DNA from: Microbacterium telephonicum
GTDB lineage: Bacteria; Actinomycetota; Actinomycetes; Actinomycetales; Microbacteriaceae
DNA length: 64,000 nt
NCBI RefSeq assembly: GCF_003651225.1
Contig: NZ_RCDB01000001.1
Location: forward strand, 959,059 to 1,023,058
Direction: 5' to 3'
Shown: piece by piece, positions 36,910 to 44,431 of the stretch
How the letters are laid out: the number at the start of each line of letters is the position of its first letter
How positions within the stretch are numbered: the stretch's first letter is position 1
Position numbers and translations under genes: made by a program
The notes under the pieces: generated by a model
Told to the model about the DNA's origin: nothing
What the model saw: the letters and a program-made list of their open reading frames with translations, nothing else
Database searches by the model: none

Positions 36910-36959
36910 CCGGCGAACTTGCGCGCCGACCGGCGAACTCGGGGACGGACCGGCGAACT
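36910..36959. repeat. Three direct repeats, 20-bp period
   Basis: CCGGCGAACT occurs at 36910, 36930 and 36950, exactly 20 bp apart, with divergent ten-base spacers. In the convergent gap between sseB-like and the DUF1844 gene. Three copies and 10-bp spacers exclude a CRISPR. Confidence 0.6.
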
Positions 36960-36980
36960 CGCGGGCTCTGGCGGGCGCGG

Positions 36981-37391
36981 TCAGGTGACGGGGCCGGTCC
37001 ACTTCTCGCCGGGGCCCTTGCCGATCGGGTCGGGGATGACCGACGCCTCGCGGAACGCGAGCTGCACCGATCGCAGCCCGTCGCGCAGCGAGCGCGCGTG
37101 CATGTCGCTGATCTCGGGAGCGCCGGCGGTGATCAGGCCCGCCAGCGCATTGATGAGCTTGCGCGCCTCGTCGAGGTCGGTCTGCGAGGCGGGGTCGTCG
37201 GCGAGGCCCACCTTCACGGCCGCGGCGCTGAGCAGGTGAACGGCGGTCGTGGTGATGACCTCGACGGCGGGCACGTCGGCGATGTCGCGTCCGGCGGCGT
37301 TCGCGGCGGCGCGCTCCTGCTCCTCCCACTGCGCCGGACGGTCGTCGCCGGCGGGGTCGAAGGACGGCTCGGGGGAGGGGATCGTGTCCAC
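36981..37391 (-). CDS. DUF1844 domain-containing protein
   Basis: 136 aa from GTG 37389-37391. Acidic N-terminus, then the DUF1844 block VEVITTTAVHLLSAAAVKVGL and LDEARKLINALAGLI. The family is conserved next to infC in Actinobacteria, as here (divergent). Function unknown. An in-frame GTG at 37421 would add ten residues but would overlap the infC promoter. Confidence 0.8.
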   Translation of the reverse strand: MDTIPSPEPSFDPAGDDRPAQWEEQERAAANAAGRDIADVPAVEVITTTAVHLLSAAAVKVGLADDPASQTDLDEARKLINALAGLITAGAPEISDMHARSLRDGLRSVQLAFREASVIPDPIGKGPGEKWTGPVT

Positions 37392-37405
37392 GTGCTGCTC
37401 TCTGC

Positions 37406-37411
37406 TAGACT
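37406..37411 (+). promoter_or_regulatory. -10 box (TAGACT) of infC-rpmI-rplT
   Basis: TAGACT about 238 bp before the infC start, producing a leader of about 230 nt. Confidence 0.55.
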
Positions 37412-37417
37412 GAGCGG

Positions 37418-37648
37418 GCACCGGAGTGTTCTACTCCGGCTCGAAAGAGGATCACATCCCACCCGCGCTTGCCGCTCCAGGCTACCGGGTCACGCACTCC
37501 GCCTCGTCCGCGAGGTCGTCCGGAACACCGGTACGGGTGCAGTACACAATGCCGATGCCCAGCATCGTGCGGGTGGATGCCGAGCCTCTTCCGCCCGAGA
37601 CGCACCACTGCGTCCCGGTGGCCATCCCCGCACGAAGAGGAGTTCCGC
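37418..37648 (+). ncRNA. infC leader RNA with 5' hairpin
   Basis: Untranslated region of about 230 nt. It opens with a perfect hairpin CCGGAGT-GTTCT-ACTCCGG (37421-37439) close to the transcript start. Long infC leaders of this kind often carry translational or attenuation control in response to IF3 or L20; I cannot fold the rest by eye. No convincing ORF. Confidence 0.45.
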
Positions 37649-38275
<627 letters not shown>

Positions 38276-38288
38276 GCGCCCCACAGAC

Positions 38289-38303
38289 TCCCGCCCGGCG
38301 GGA
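38289..38303 (+). other. Small hairpin between infC and rpmI
   Basis: TCCCGC-CCG-GCGGGA, 6-bp stem, 20 bp before the rpmI start. Possible processing or translation-control hairpin. Confidence 0.3.
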
Positions 38304-38323
38304 ATCCCAACGAAGGAAGAGAT

Positions 38324-38518
38324 ATGCCCAAGCAGAAGACCCACTCGGGCGCCAAGAAGCGCTTCAAGGTCACCGGTACCGGCAAGCTCAAGAAGCAGCA
38401 GGCGAACCTCCGCCACAACTTCGAGGGCAAGCCCACCAAGCGCACCCGCCGCCTCTCGGCCGACAAGATCCTCGCCCCGGGCGACGCCAAGGTCGCCAAG
38501 AAGCTCCTCGGCATCTGA
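38324..38518 (+). CDS. rpmI: 50S ribosomal protein L35
   Basis: 64 aa, the normal size. [20 protein letters not shown] is the L35 N-terminus. Ribosome site AAGGAAGAG. Between infC and rplT. Confidence 0.97.
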   Translation: MPKQKTHSGAKKRFKVTGTGKLKKQQANLRHNFEGKPTKRTRRLSADKILAPGDAKVAKKLLGI

Positions 38519-38546
38519 TCGCCGACGCACGTTAGGAATATGAGAA

Positions 38547-38927
38547 ATGGCTAGAGTCAAGCGGGCCGTCAACGCCCACAAGAAGCGTCGCGTCATCCTC
38601 GAGCGCGCCTCCGGTTACCGGGGCCAGCGTTCGCGCCTGTACCGCAAGGCGAAGGAGCAGGTCACCCACTCGCTCGTCTACGCGTACCGCGACCGTCGCA
38701 AGCGCAAGGGCGACTTCCGCCGCCTGTGGATCCAGCGCATCAACGCCGCCGCCCGTCAGAACGGCATCACGTACAACCGCTTCATCCAGGGTCTGAACCT
38801 GGCCGGCGTCCAGGTCGACCGCCGCATGCTCGCCGAGCTCGCGGTCAACGAGCCCGCCGTCTTCGCCTCGCTCGTCGAGACCGCGAAGAAGGGCCTGCCG
38901 GCCGACGTCAACGCCCCCAAGGCGTAA
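38547..38927 (+). CDS. rplT: 50S ribosomal protein L20
   Basis: 126 aa. [15 protein letters not shown] and the [19 protein letters not shown] block mark L20. Last gene of the operon, followed by a strong hairpin. Confidence 0.97.
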   Translation: MARVKRAVNAHKKRRVILERASGYRGQRSRLYRKAKEQVTHSLVYAYRDRRKRKGDFRRLWIQRINAAARQNGITYNRFIQGLNLAGVQVDRRMLAELAVNEPAVFASLVETAKKGLPADVNAPKA

Positions 38928-38939
38928 GCGCACCCCGTT

Positions 38940-38972
38940 CGAAGGGCGCCCTCCTCGCGAGGGCGCCCTTCG
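38940..38972 (+). terminator. Terminator of infC-rpmI-rplT
   Basis: Perfect 14-bp stem (CGAAGGGCGCCCTC) around a CTCGC loop, 12 bp after the rplT stop, followed by TCGTT. The strongest terminator of the window. Confidence 0.85.
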
Positions 38973-39002
38973 TCGTTCCCGGGCGGGACCCGTCCCACCC
39001 CA

Positions 39003-39008
39003 TAAAAT
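39003..39008 (+). promoter_or_regulatory. -10 box (TAAAAT) of the TrmH-family gene
   Basis: TAAAAT 6 nt before GTG 39015; it decides that start over GTG 39009. Confidence 0.5.
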
Positions 39009-39014
39009 GTGGAC

Positions 39015-39809
39015 GTGCTCGAGAACCCCCGGTCGCCGCGTGTGCGCGCCGTCGCGAAACTGACCAAGCGCAGTGCGCGTCAGGAGACGGGACTGTTCCT
39101 GCTCGAGGGGCCGCAGTCCGCGCGGGAGGCCCTCGCCTACGCGCCCGACACGCTCGTCGAGCTGTTCGCGACGCCGTCGGCGATGGAACGCCACCAGGAC
39201 ATCCGCGACGCGGCATCCGCGGCCGGCGTCGAGGTCGTGCTCACGACCGAGGCGGTGCTCGACGCGATGGCCGACACGGTCACCCCGCAGGGGATCGTCG
39301 CCGTCGCCCGGCAGACGCCCGCGAGCGTGCGCGACATCTTCGCGGCGGGACCCCGTCTCGTCGCGATCTGCGAGGAGGTGCGCGACCCCGGCAACCTCGG
39401 CACGATCATCCGGGCCGCCGATGCCGCCGGCGCCGACGCCGTCGTGCTCACCGGTCGCACCGTCGACCCCTACAACCCGAAGGTCGTGCGGGCCACGACC
39501 GGGTCCTTGTTCCACGTGCCGGTCGCCGTCGCCGGCGAGCTCACCGGGACGGTGGAACGCGCGCACCAGGCCGGGATGCAGGTGGTCGCCGCCGATGTCG
39601 GCGGAGAGGACTTCCTGGCCCAGCGCAGCACGCTGGCCGGACCCACGGCGTGGCTGTTCGGCAACGAGGCGCGGGGCCTCGAGCCCGAGGCTCTCGCCCT
39701 CGTCGACGTCTCGCTGCGCCTGCCGATCTACGGCCGCGCCGAGTCGCTCAACCTCGCCACGGCGGCCTCTGTCTGCCTCTACGAGACGGCGTTCGCGCAG
39801 CGCGCCTGA
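39015..39809 (+). CDS. TrmH/SpoU-family RNA 2'-O-methyltransferase
   Basis: 264 aa. An N-terminal substrate-binding domain (about 10-90) precedes the SPOUT knot: EEVRDPGNLGTIIRAADAAGADAVVL, GSLFHVPV, TAWLFGNEARGLEPE and IYGRAESLNLATAASVCLYE. The three SPOUT motifs are complete. Probably acts on rRNA; the neighbouring pheS is the usual partner, here 3.5 kb on, separated by gluABCD. Confidence 0.9.
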   Translation: MLENPRSPRVRAVAKLTKRSARQETGLFLLEGPQSAREALAYAPDTLVELFATPSAMERHQDIRDAASAAGVEVVLTTEAVLDAMADTVTPQGIVAVARQTPASVRDIFAAGPRLVAICEEVRDPGNLGTIIRAADAAGADAVVLTGRTVDPYNPKVVRATTGSLFHVPVAVAGELTGTVERAHQAGMQVVAADVGGEDFLAQRSTLAGPTAWLFGNEARGLEPEALALVDVSLRLPIYGRAESLNLATAASVCLYETAFAQRA

Positions 39810-39890
39810 GCGCGTACAGGCCCGTATCAGACCTGTTACAACTCGGTAAAGGGTCTGCCGGAGGGCGCCCGCCCGTGCCAGGGTGGCAGG

Positions 39891-40685
39891 ATGACGGCCT
39901 CTGCTCACGACCCGGCTCCGAAGACGTCGAACATCACGGTGCGGCGCGGTGACCCGCTCGTCGTCATGGAGAACGTGCAGAAGCACTACGGCGACTTCCA
40001 GGCCCTCACCGACATCGACCTGACGGTGAACCGCGGCGAGGTCGTCGTCGTCATCGGACCCTCCGGTTCGGGCAAGTCGACGCTGTGCCGCACCATCAAC
40101 CGGCTCGAGACCATCACGAGCGGGTCGATCTCGATCGACGGCGTCGAGATCCCCGCCGAGGGCAAGGCGCTCGCGGCCCTGCGGGCCGATGTCGGCATGG
40201 TGTTCCAGGCGTTCAACCTCTTCTCGCACCTCACGATCCTCGAGAACGTCACGCTCGGCCCCCTCAAGGTCAAGAAGATGCGCAAGGCGGATGCCGAGGC
40301 CGAGGCGAAGGTGCTGCTGGACCGTGTCGGCGTCGGACACCAGGCCGCGAAGCTCCCCGCGCAGCTCTCGGGCGGACAGCAGCAGCGCGTCGCGATCGCC
40401 CGCGCTCTCGCGATGAAGCCGAAGGTCATGCTCTTCGACGAGCCGACGAGCGCGCTGGACCCCGAGATGATCAACGAGGTGCTCGACGTGATGGTGTCCC
40501 TCGCGCAGGACGGCATGACCATGATCGTCGTCACCCACGAGATGGGCTTCGCCCGCAAGGCCGCCGACCGCGTCGTGTTCATGGCCGACGGTCAGATCGT
40601 CGAGGAGGCGACCCCCGACGAGTTCTTCACGAATCCGAAGAGCGACCGCGCGAAGGACTTCCTCTCCAAGCTCATCACCCACTGA
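39891..40685 (+). CDS. gluA: Glutamate-type amino-acid ABC transporter, ATP-binding protein
   Basis: 264 aa. Walker A GPSGSGKS (56-63), signature LSGGQQQR, Walker [14 protein letters not shown], switch His in VVTHEMGF. Polar amino-acid (HAAT) subfamily. First gene of gluABCD-like operon; gluB-C-D follow. Substrate by family: glutamate or aspartate. Confidence 0.9.
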   Translation: MTASAHDPAPKTSNITVRRGDPLVVMENVQKHYGDFQALTDIDLTVNRGEVVVVIGPSGSGKSTLCRTINRLETITSGSISIDGVEIPAEGKALAALRADVGMVFQAFNLFSHLTILENVTLGPLKVKKMRKADAEAEAKVLLDRVGVGHQAAKLPAQLSGGQQQRVAIARALAMKPKVMLFDEPTSALDPEMINEVLDVMVSLAQDGMTMIVVTHEMGFARKAADRVVFMADGQIVEEATPDEFFTNPKSDRAKDFLSKLITH

Positions 40686-40731
40686 CGTCCCCGTCCCCCA
40701 CCGAGATACGCAACCGAAGGAGAGAGATCAC

Positions 40732-41646
40732 ATGCGACGTACCAAGATCGCTGCCGGCCTCGGCCTGCTGGCCGCTGCCGGACTGGCCCTCACTGCGTGC
40801 AACAGCGGCACGCCCACCTCCACCCCGGACGAGAGCGGAGCGGCCTCCGAGGAGGCGACCGTCTGGTTCGAGGTCGCCGACCCGGCCCCCACCGTGGACG
40901 GCAGCCCCACGGTCGAGAAGATCACCGAGCGCGGATCCGTCAAGATCGGCGTCAAGGAGGACCAGCCCAACCTCGGCTACCTCGACCCGACCACCAACGA
41001 GCGCACCGGCTTCGACGTCGACATCGCCCGCTGGATCGCCGCCTCGCTCGGCTACGACGAGGATCAGATCGAGTTCCAGGCGATCCCGTCGGCCAACCGC
41101 GAGCAGGCGCTCATCAACGGCGACATCGACTACTACGTCGGGACCTACTCGATCACCGACAAGCGCAAGGAATCGATCTCGTTCGCGGGGCCGTACTTCA
41201 TCACCGGCCAGGGCCTGCTCGTCGCCGCCGACAACGACGCGATCACCGGCGTCGACTCGCTCACCGCCGAGGAGACCGTCTGCTCGGTCACGGGATCGAC
41301 CTCGATCCAGCGGATCAAGGACGAGACGCCCGCCAAGACCACCGAGTTCGACACGTACTCGCAGTGCGTCGAGGCCCTCAAGAACGGCCAGGCGGATGCC
41401 GTCACCACCGACGAGGCGATCCTCATCGGCTACGCGGCGCAGGACCCCGACAACCTCAAGATCGCCGGGGAGCCCTTCAGCGAAGAGCGCTACGGCGTCG
41501 GCATCGCCAAGGGCGACACGGCGTTCGCGGAGTTCATCAACACGACGATGACCGACAACCCGGAGATCTGGGACGCGATCTTCGAGAAGAACCTCGGCCC
41601 GGCCGGTGTCACCGGCACCCAGCCGGAGCCCGACCCGGTCAGCTGA
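40732..41646 (+). CDS. gluB: Glutamate-type ABC transporter, substrate-binding lipoprotein
   Basis: 304 aa. Lipoprotein signal MRRTKIAAGLGLLAAAGLAL with lipobox L20-T-A-C23. SBP family 3: RGSVKIGVKEDQPNLGY, TGFDVDIARWIAA, YYVGTYSITDKRKESISFAGPY. GAAGGAGAG precedes the ATG. A strong hairpin after its stop likely raises its transcript level over the permeases. Confidence 0.92.
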   Translation: MRRTKIAAGLGLLAAAGLALTACNSGTPTSTPDESGAASEEATVWFEVADPAPTVDGSPTVEKITERGSVKIGVKEDQPNLGYLDPTTNERTGFDVDIARWIAASLGYDEDQIEFQAIPSANREQALINGDIDYYVGTYSITDKRKESISFAGPYFITGQGLLVAADNDAITGVDSLTAEETVCSVTGSTSIQRIKDETPAKTTEFDTYSQCVEALKNGQADAVTTDEAILIGYAAQDPDNLKIAGEPFSEERYGVGIAKGDTAFAEFINTTMTDNPEIWDAIFEKNLGPAGVTGTQPEPDPVS

Positions 41647-41652
41647 CCCGGC

Positions 41653-41691
41653 GCCACGGGGCGGCGGCCCGACTCGGCGCCGCCCCGTGGC
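41653..41691 (+). terminator. Intercistronic hairpin between gluB and gluC
   Basis: Perfect 14-bp stem GCCACGGGGCGGCG / CGCCGCCCCGTGGC with an 11-nt loop, 6 bp after gluB and 53 bp before gluC, no T-run. Fits an mRNA stabiliser or partial terminator that keeps binding protein in excess. Confidence 0.7.
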
Positions 41692-41744
41692 ATCCCCGCG
41701 CAGCATCCGCCCGCCCTCCCTCTACGACCCCCGGAAGGAGCCCC

Positions 41745-42395
41745 GTGAACCAGATCTTCGACTACCCGGATCTGTGGCGCGACGCGCTCGTCGGGACGCT
41801 GATCCTGTTCTTCGGCGGCGCCGCGATCGCGCTCGTCCTCGGCTTCCTCATCGGTGCCATGCGGGTCTCCCCGATCCCCGTCGCCCGCGCGGTGGGGGCC
41901 GTCTACGTCAACTGGATCCGCAACACCCCGCTGACCCTCGTCCTCTTCTTCTTCGCCTTCGCCGTGCCGCTGCTGGTGCCGGTGCCGCGCGGAAGCTACC
42001 TCGTCCTCGCCGTCTGCGGCCTGGGTATCTACACGGCCACGTACGTCGCCGAGACCCTCCGATCGGGGATCAACACGGTGCCCGTCGGACAGGCGGAGGC
42101 GGCGCGCGCGCTCGGCATGCCGTTCACGCAGGTGATGGGCCTGGTCGTGCTGCCGCAGGCGGCGCGCTCGGTGATCCCGCCGATGATGAGCGTGTTCATC
42201 GCGCTGCTGAAGAACACGACGGTCGCGGCCGGATTCTCCGTCGTCAACCTCGGCAACATCCGGGCCAACATGAGCGAGCAGGGGGAGAACCAGATGGTCA
42301 CGATCCTCATCGTCATGGCCGTGTTCGTCGTGCTCGTGCTTCTGCTGGCCTGGCTGCAACGCGTGCTCGAGCGCAGATGGCAGGTGGCCCGATGA
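41745..42395 (+). CDS. gluC: Glutamate-type ABC transporter permease
   Basis: 216 aa, five membrane helices. HAAT permease: YVNWIRNTPLTLVLFFF and the EAA loop EAARALGMPFTQVMGLVVLPQA. GTG 41745 follows AAGGAG. Its stop overlaps gluD by four bases. Confidence 0.9.
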   Translation: MNQIFDYPDLWRDALVGTLILFFGGAAIALVLGFLIGAMRVSPIPVARAVGAVYVNWIRNTPLTLVLFFFAFAVPLLVPVPRGSYLVLAVCGLGIYTATYVAETLRSGINTVPVGQAEAARALGMPFTQVMGLVVLPQAARSVIPPMMSVFIALLKNTTVAAGFSVVNLGNIRANMSEQGENQMVTILIVMAVFVVLVLLLAWLQRVLERRWQVAR

Positions 42396-43315
42396 GTTCC
42401 GTCCTCTACGACGTCCCCGGTCCCCGCGCCCGTGCCCGCAACCGGCTCCTCGGGGTCGTCACCGTGCTGCTGGTGCTCGCCGTCCTCGGCTTCGTCGTCT
42501 GGCGCTTCGCCGAGACCGGCCAGTTCGAGGCCGACAAGTGGTACGTCTTCACGTTCTCGGCCGTGTGGGTGCGCTTCGCCGAGGCGACCCTCGCGACCCT
42601 GGCCGCGTTCGGCGCCGCCGCCGTGGGCGCCCTCGTGCTCGGCTTCGTGCTCGCGATCGGCCGCCTGTCCGACCACGCGTGGGTGCGCGTGCCCGTCACG
42701 TGGATCATCGAGGTGCTCCGCGCGATCCCGGTGCTGGTGTTCATGCTGCTGCTGTACTACGGCCTGCCCGTGATCGGCATCAAGATGGAATCGTACTGGG
42801 CCGTCGTCATCGCCCTCGTCGCATACAACGGCTCGGTGCTGGCAGAGGTCATCCGCGCCGGTGTCGAGGCGCTGCCGCGCGGACAGCGCGAGGCCGGCTC
42901 CGCGATCGGCCTCCGCAAGTCGGGGGTCATGCGCCTCGTGCTGCTGCCGCAGGCGATCCGGGCCATGATGCCGGTGATCATCGCGCAGCTCGTCGTCACC
43001 CTCAAGGACACCGCGCTCGGGTTCATCATCACCTACCCGGAGCTGCTCTACTTCGCGAAGCTGCTCGGCTCGAACGCCCAGTACGGCTCGCCGCTGATCC
43101 AGGCGGCGCTCATCGCCGGCGCGATCTACGTGGCGCTGTGCCTCGCGATCAGCTACATCTCGTACCGCGTGGAGCGGCGCCTGCGCCGGTCGGAGCGCGC
43201 CCAGCAGGCGGTAGACCCGCTGCACCACCCGGTCCCCGCGACGACCGACACCGAACTGATCGCGGCGCAGAAGGGCGCCGGGAAGTTCAACCAAGGCGGC
43301 GGCTTCCACATCTAG
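42392..43315 (+). CDS. gluD: Glutamate-type ABC transporter permease
   Basis: 307 aa. One N-terminal extra helix precedes the HAAT domain (TWIIEVLRAIPVLVFML; EAGSAIGLRKSGVMRLVLLPQA). The roughly 45-residue hydrophilic tail (VERRLRRSERAQQAV on) is unusual but seen in GluD. Pairs with GluC. Confidence 0.9.
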   Translation: MSSVLYDVPGPRARARNRLLGVVTVLLVLAVLGFVVWRFAETGQFEADKWYVFTFSAVWVRFAEATLATLAAFGAAAVGALVLGFVLAIGRLSDHAWVRVPVTWIIEVLRAIPVLVFMLLLYYGLPVIGIKMESYWAVVIALVAYNGSVLAEVIRAGVEALPRGQREAGSAIGLRKSGVMRLVLLPQAIRAMMPVIIAQLVVTLKDTALGFIITYPELLYFAKLLGSNAQYGSPLIQAALIAGAIYVALCLAISYISYRVERRLRRSERAQQAVDPLHHPVPATTDTELIAAQKGAGKFNQGGGFHI

Positions 43316-43321
43316 TCGGTC

Positions 43322-43350
43322 ACCGGCGGGGCGACACGCGCCCCGCCGGT
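43322..43350 (+). terminator. Terminator of gluABCD, abutting the pheS promoter
   Basis: Perfect 12-bp stem ACCGGCGGGGCG / CGCCCCGCCGGT around ACACG, 6 bp after gluD. The last stem base is the first base of the pheS -10 box. Confidence 0.75.
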
Positions 43351-43355
43351 AGACT
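43350..43355 (+). promoter_or_regulatory. -10 box (TAGACT) of pheST
   Basis: TAGACT 8 nt before GTG 43364. Its -35 region would lie within the preceding hairpin. Confidence 0.5.
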
Positions 43356-43363
43356 CGACCCTC

Positions 43364-44431
43364 GTGTCCGACGCCACAGAGCACACCCCGCAGACCTCGC
43401 CCGACGCCATCACGCCCGAGAACGTCGAGGCAGCCGTCACAGGCGCCCTCGCCGCGATCGCCGCCGCCGCCGACACCGGCGCGCTGCGGGCCGCCCGCTC
43501 GGCGCACACCGCCGAGGGAGCGCCGCTGGCCCTCCTGAACGCGCAGCTGCGCAATGTGCCCAACGACCAGAAGGCCGCACTCGGCAAGCTCGTCGGACAG
43601 GCGCGGGGCCGTGTCAACCAGGCGCTCGCCGCCCGCGAGCAGGAGCTCGCCGCCGCCGAGACGGCCGCCGCGCTCGCCGCCGAGGCCGTCGACATCACCG
43701 CGCTCCCGCAGCGCGCGCGCGTCGGCGCCCGGCATCCGCTCACCCTGCTGCAGGACCAGGTCGGCGACCTGTTCGTCGGCATGGGCTGGGAGGTCGCGGA
43801 GGGGCCCGAGCTCGAGCACGAGTGGTACAACTTCGACGCGCTCAACCTCGACGCCGACCACCCGGCGCGGCAGATGCAGGACACGTTCTACGTCGACCCG
43901 GTCGCCTCGCACCTGCTCATGCGCACGCAGACGAGCCCCGTGCAGATGCGCTCGATGCTCACCCGCGAGCTGCCGATCTACATCGTCTCGCCGGGGCGCG
44001 TGTACCGCACCGACGAGTTCGACGCGACGCACCTGCCGGTGTTCAGCCAGTTCGAGGGTCTCGTCGTGGACAAGGGCATCACGATGGCCCACCTGCGCGG
44101 CACCCTCGACCACGTCGCCCGGCAGCTGTTCGGCGCCGACGCGAAGACGCGCATCCGCGCCAACTACTTCCCCTTCACCGAGCCGTCGGCCGAGTTCGAC
44201 CTGTGGCACCCCACCTTCAAGGGCGGGGCGCGCTGGATCGAATGGGGCGGATGCGGGATGGTCAACCCGAACGTGCTGCGCGCGGCCGGGATCGACCCGG
44301 ACGTGTACTCCGGCTTCGCGTTCGGGATGGGGATCGAGCGGACCCTCATGTTCCGCTCCGATGTGAAGGACATGCGCGACATGGCCGAAGGCGATGTCCG
44401 CTTCAGCGAGCAGTTCGGAATGGTGGTCTGA
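43364..44431 (+). CDS. pheS: Phenylalanyl-tRNA synthetase alpha subunit
   Basis: 355 aa. Coiled-coil N-terminus (about 15-110) and class II catalytic core: motif 2 region SPGRVYRTDEFDATHLPVF and motif 3 FAFGMGIERTLM. Leaderless GTG start. The TGA shares a base with the pheT ATG. Confidence 0.97.
   Translation: MSDATEHTPQTSPDAITPENVEAAVTGALAAIAAAADTGALRAARSAHTAEGAPLALLNAQLRNVPNDQKAALGKLVGQARGRVNQALAAREQELAAAETAAALAAEAVDITALPQRARVGARHPLTLLQDQVGDLFVGMGWEVAEGPELEHEWYNFDALNLDADHPARQMQDTFYVDPVASHLLMRTQTSPVQMRSMLTRELPIYIVSPGRVYRTDEFDATHLPVFSQFEGLVVDKGITMAHLRGTLDHVARQLFGADAKTRIRANYFPFTEPSAEFDLWHPTFKGGARWIEWGGCGMVNPNVLRAAGIDPDVYSGFAFGMGIERTLMFRSDVKDMRDMAEGDVRFSEQFGMVV

Noticed and set aside
36910..36959. 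CRISPR array
   Set aside because: Three 10-bp repeats with 10-bp spacers; no cas genes; too short on every count.
38532..40682. Minus-strand frame of about 700 codons
   Set aside because: Antisense to rplT, the methyltransferase gene and gluA; crosses a clear terminator.
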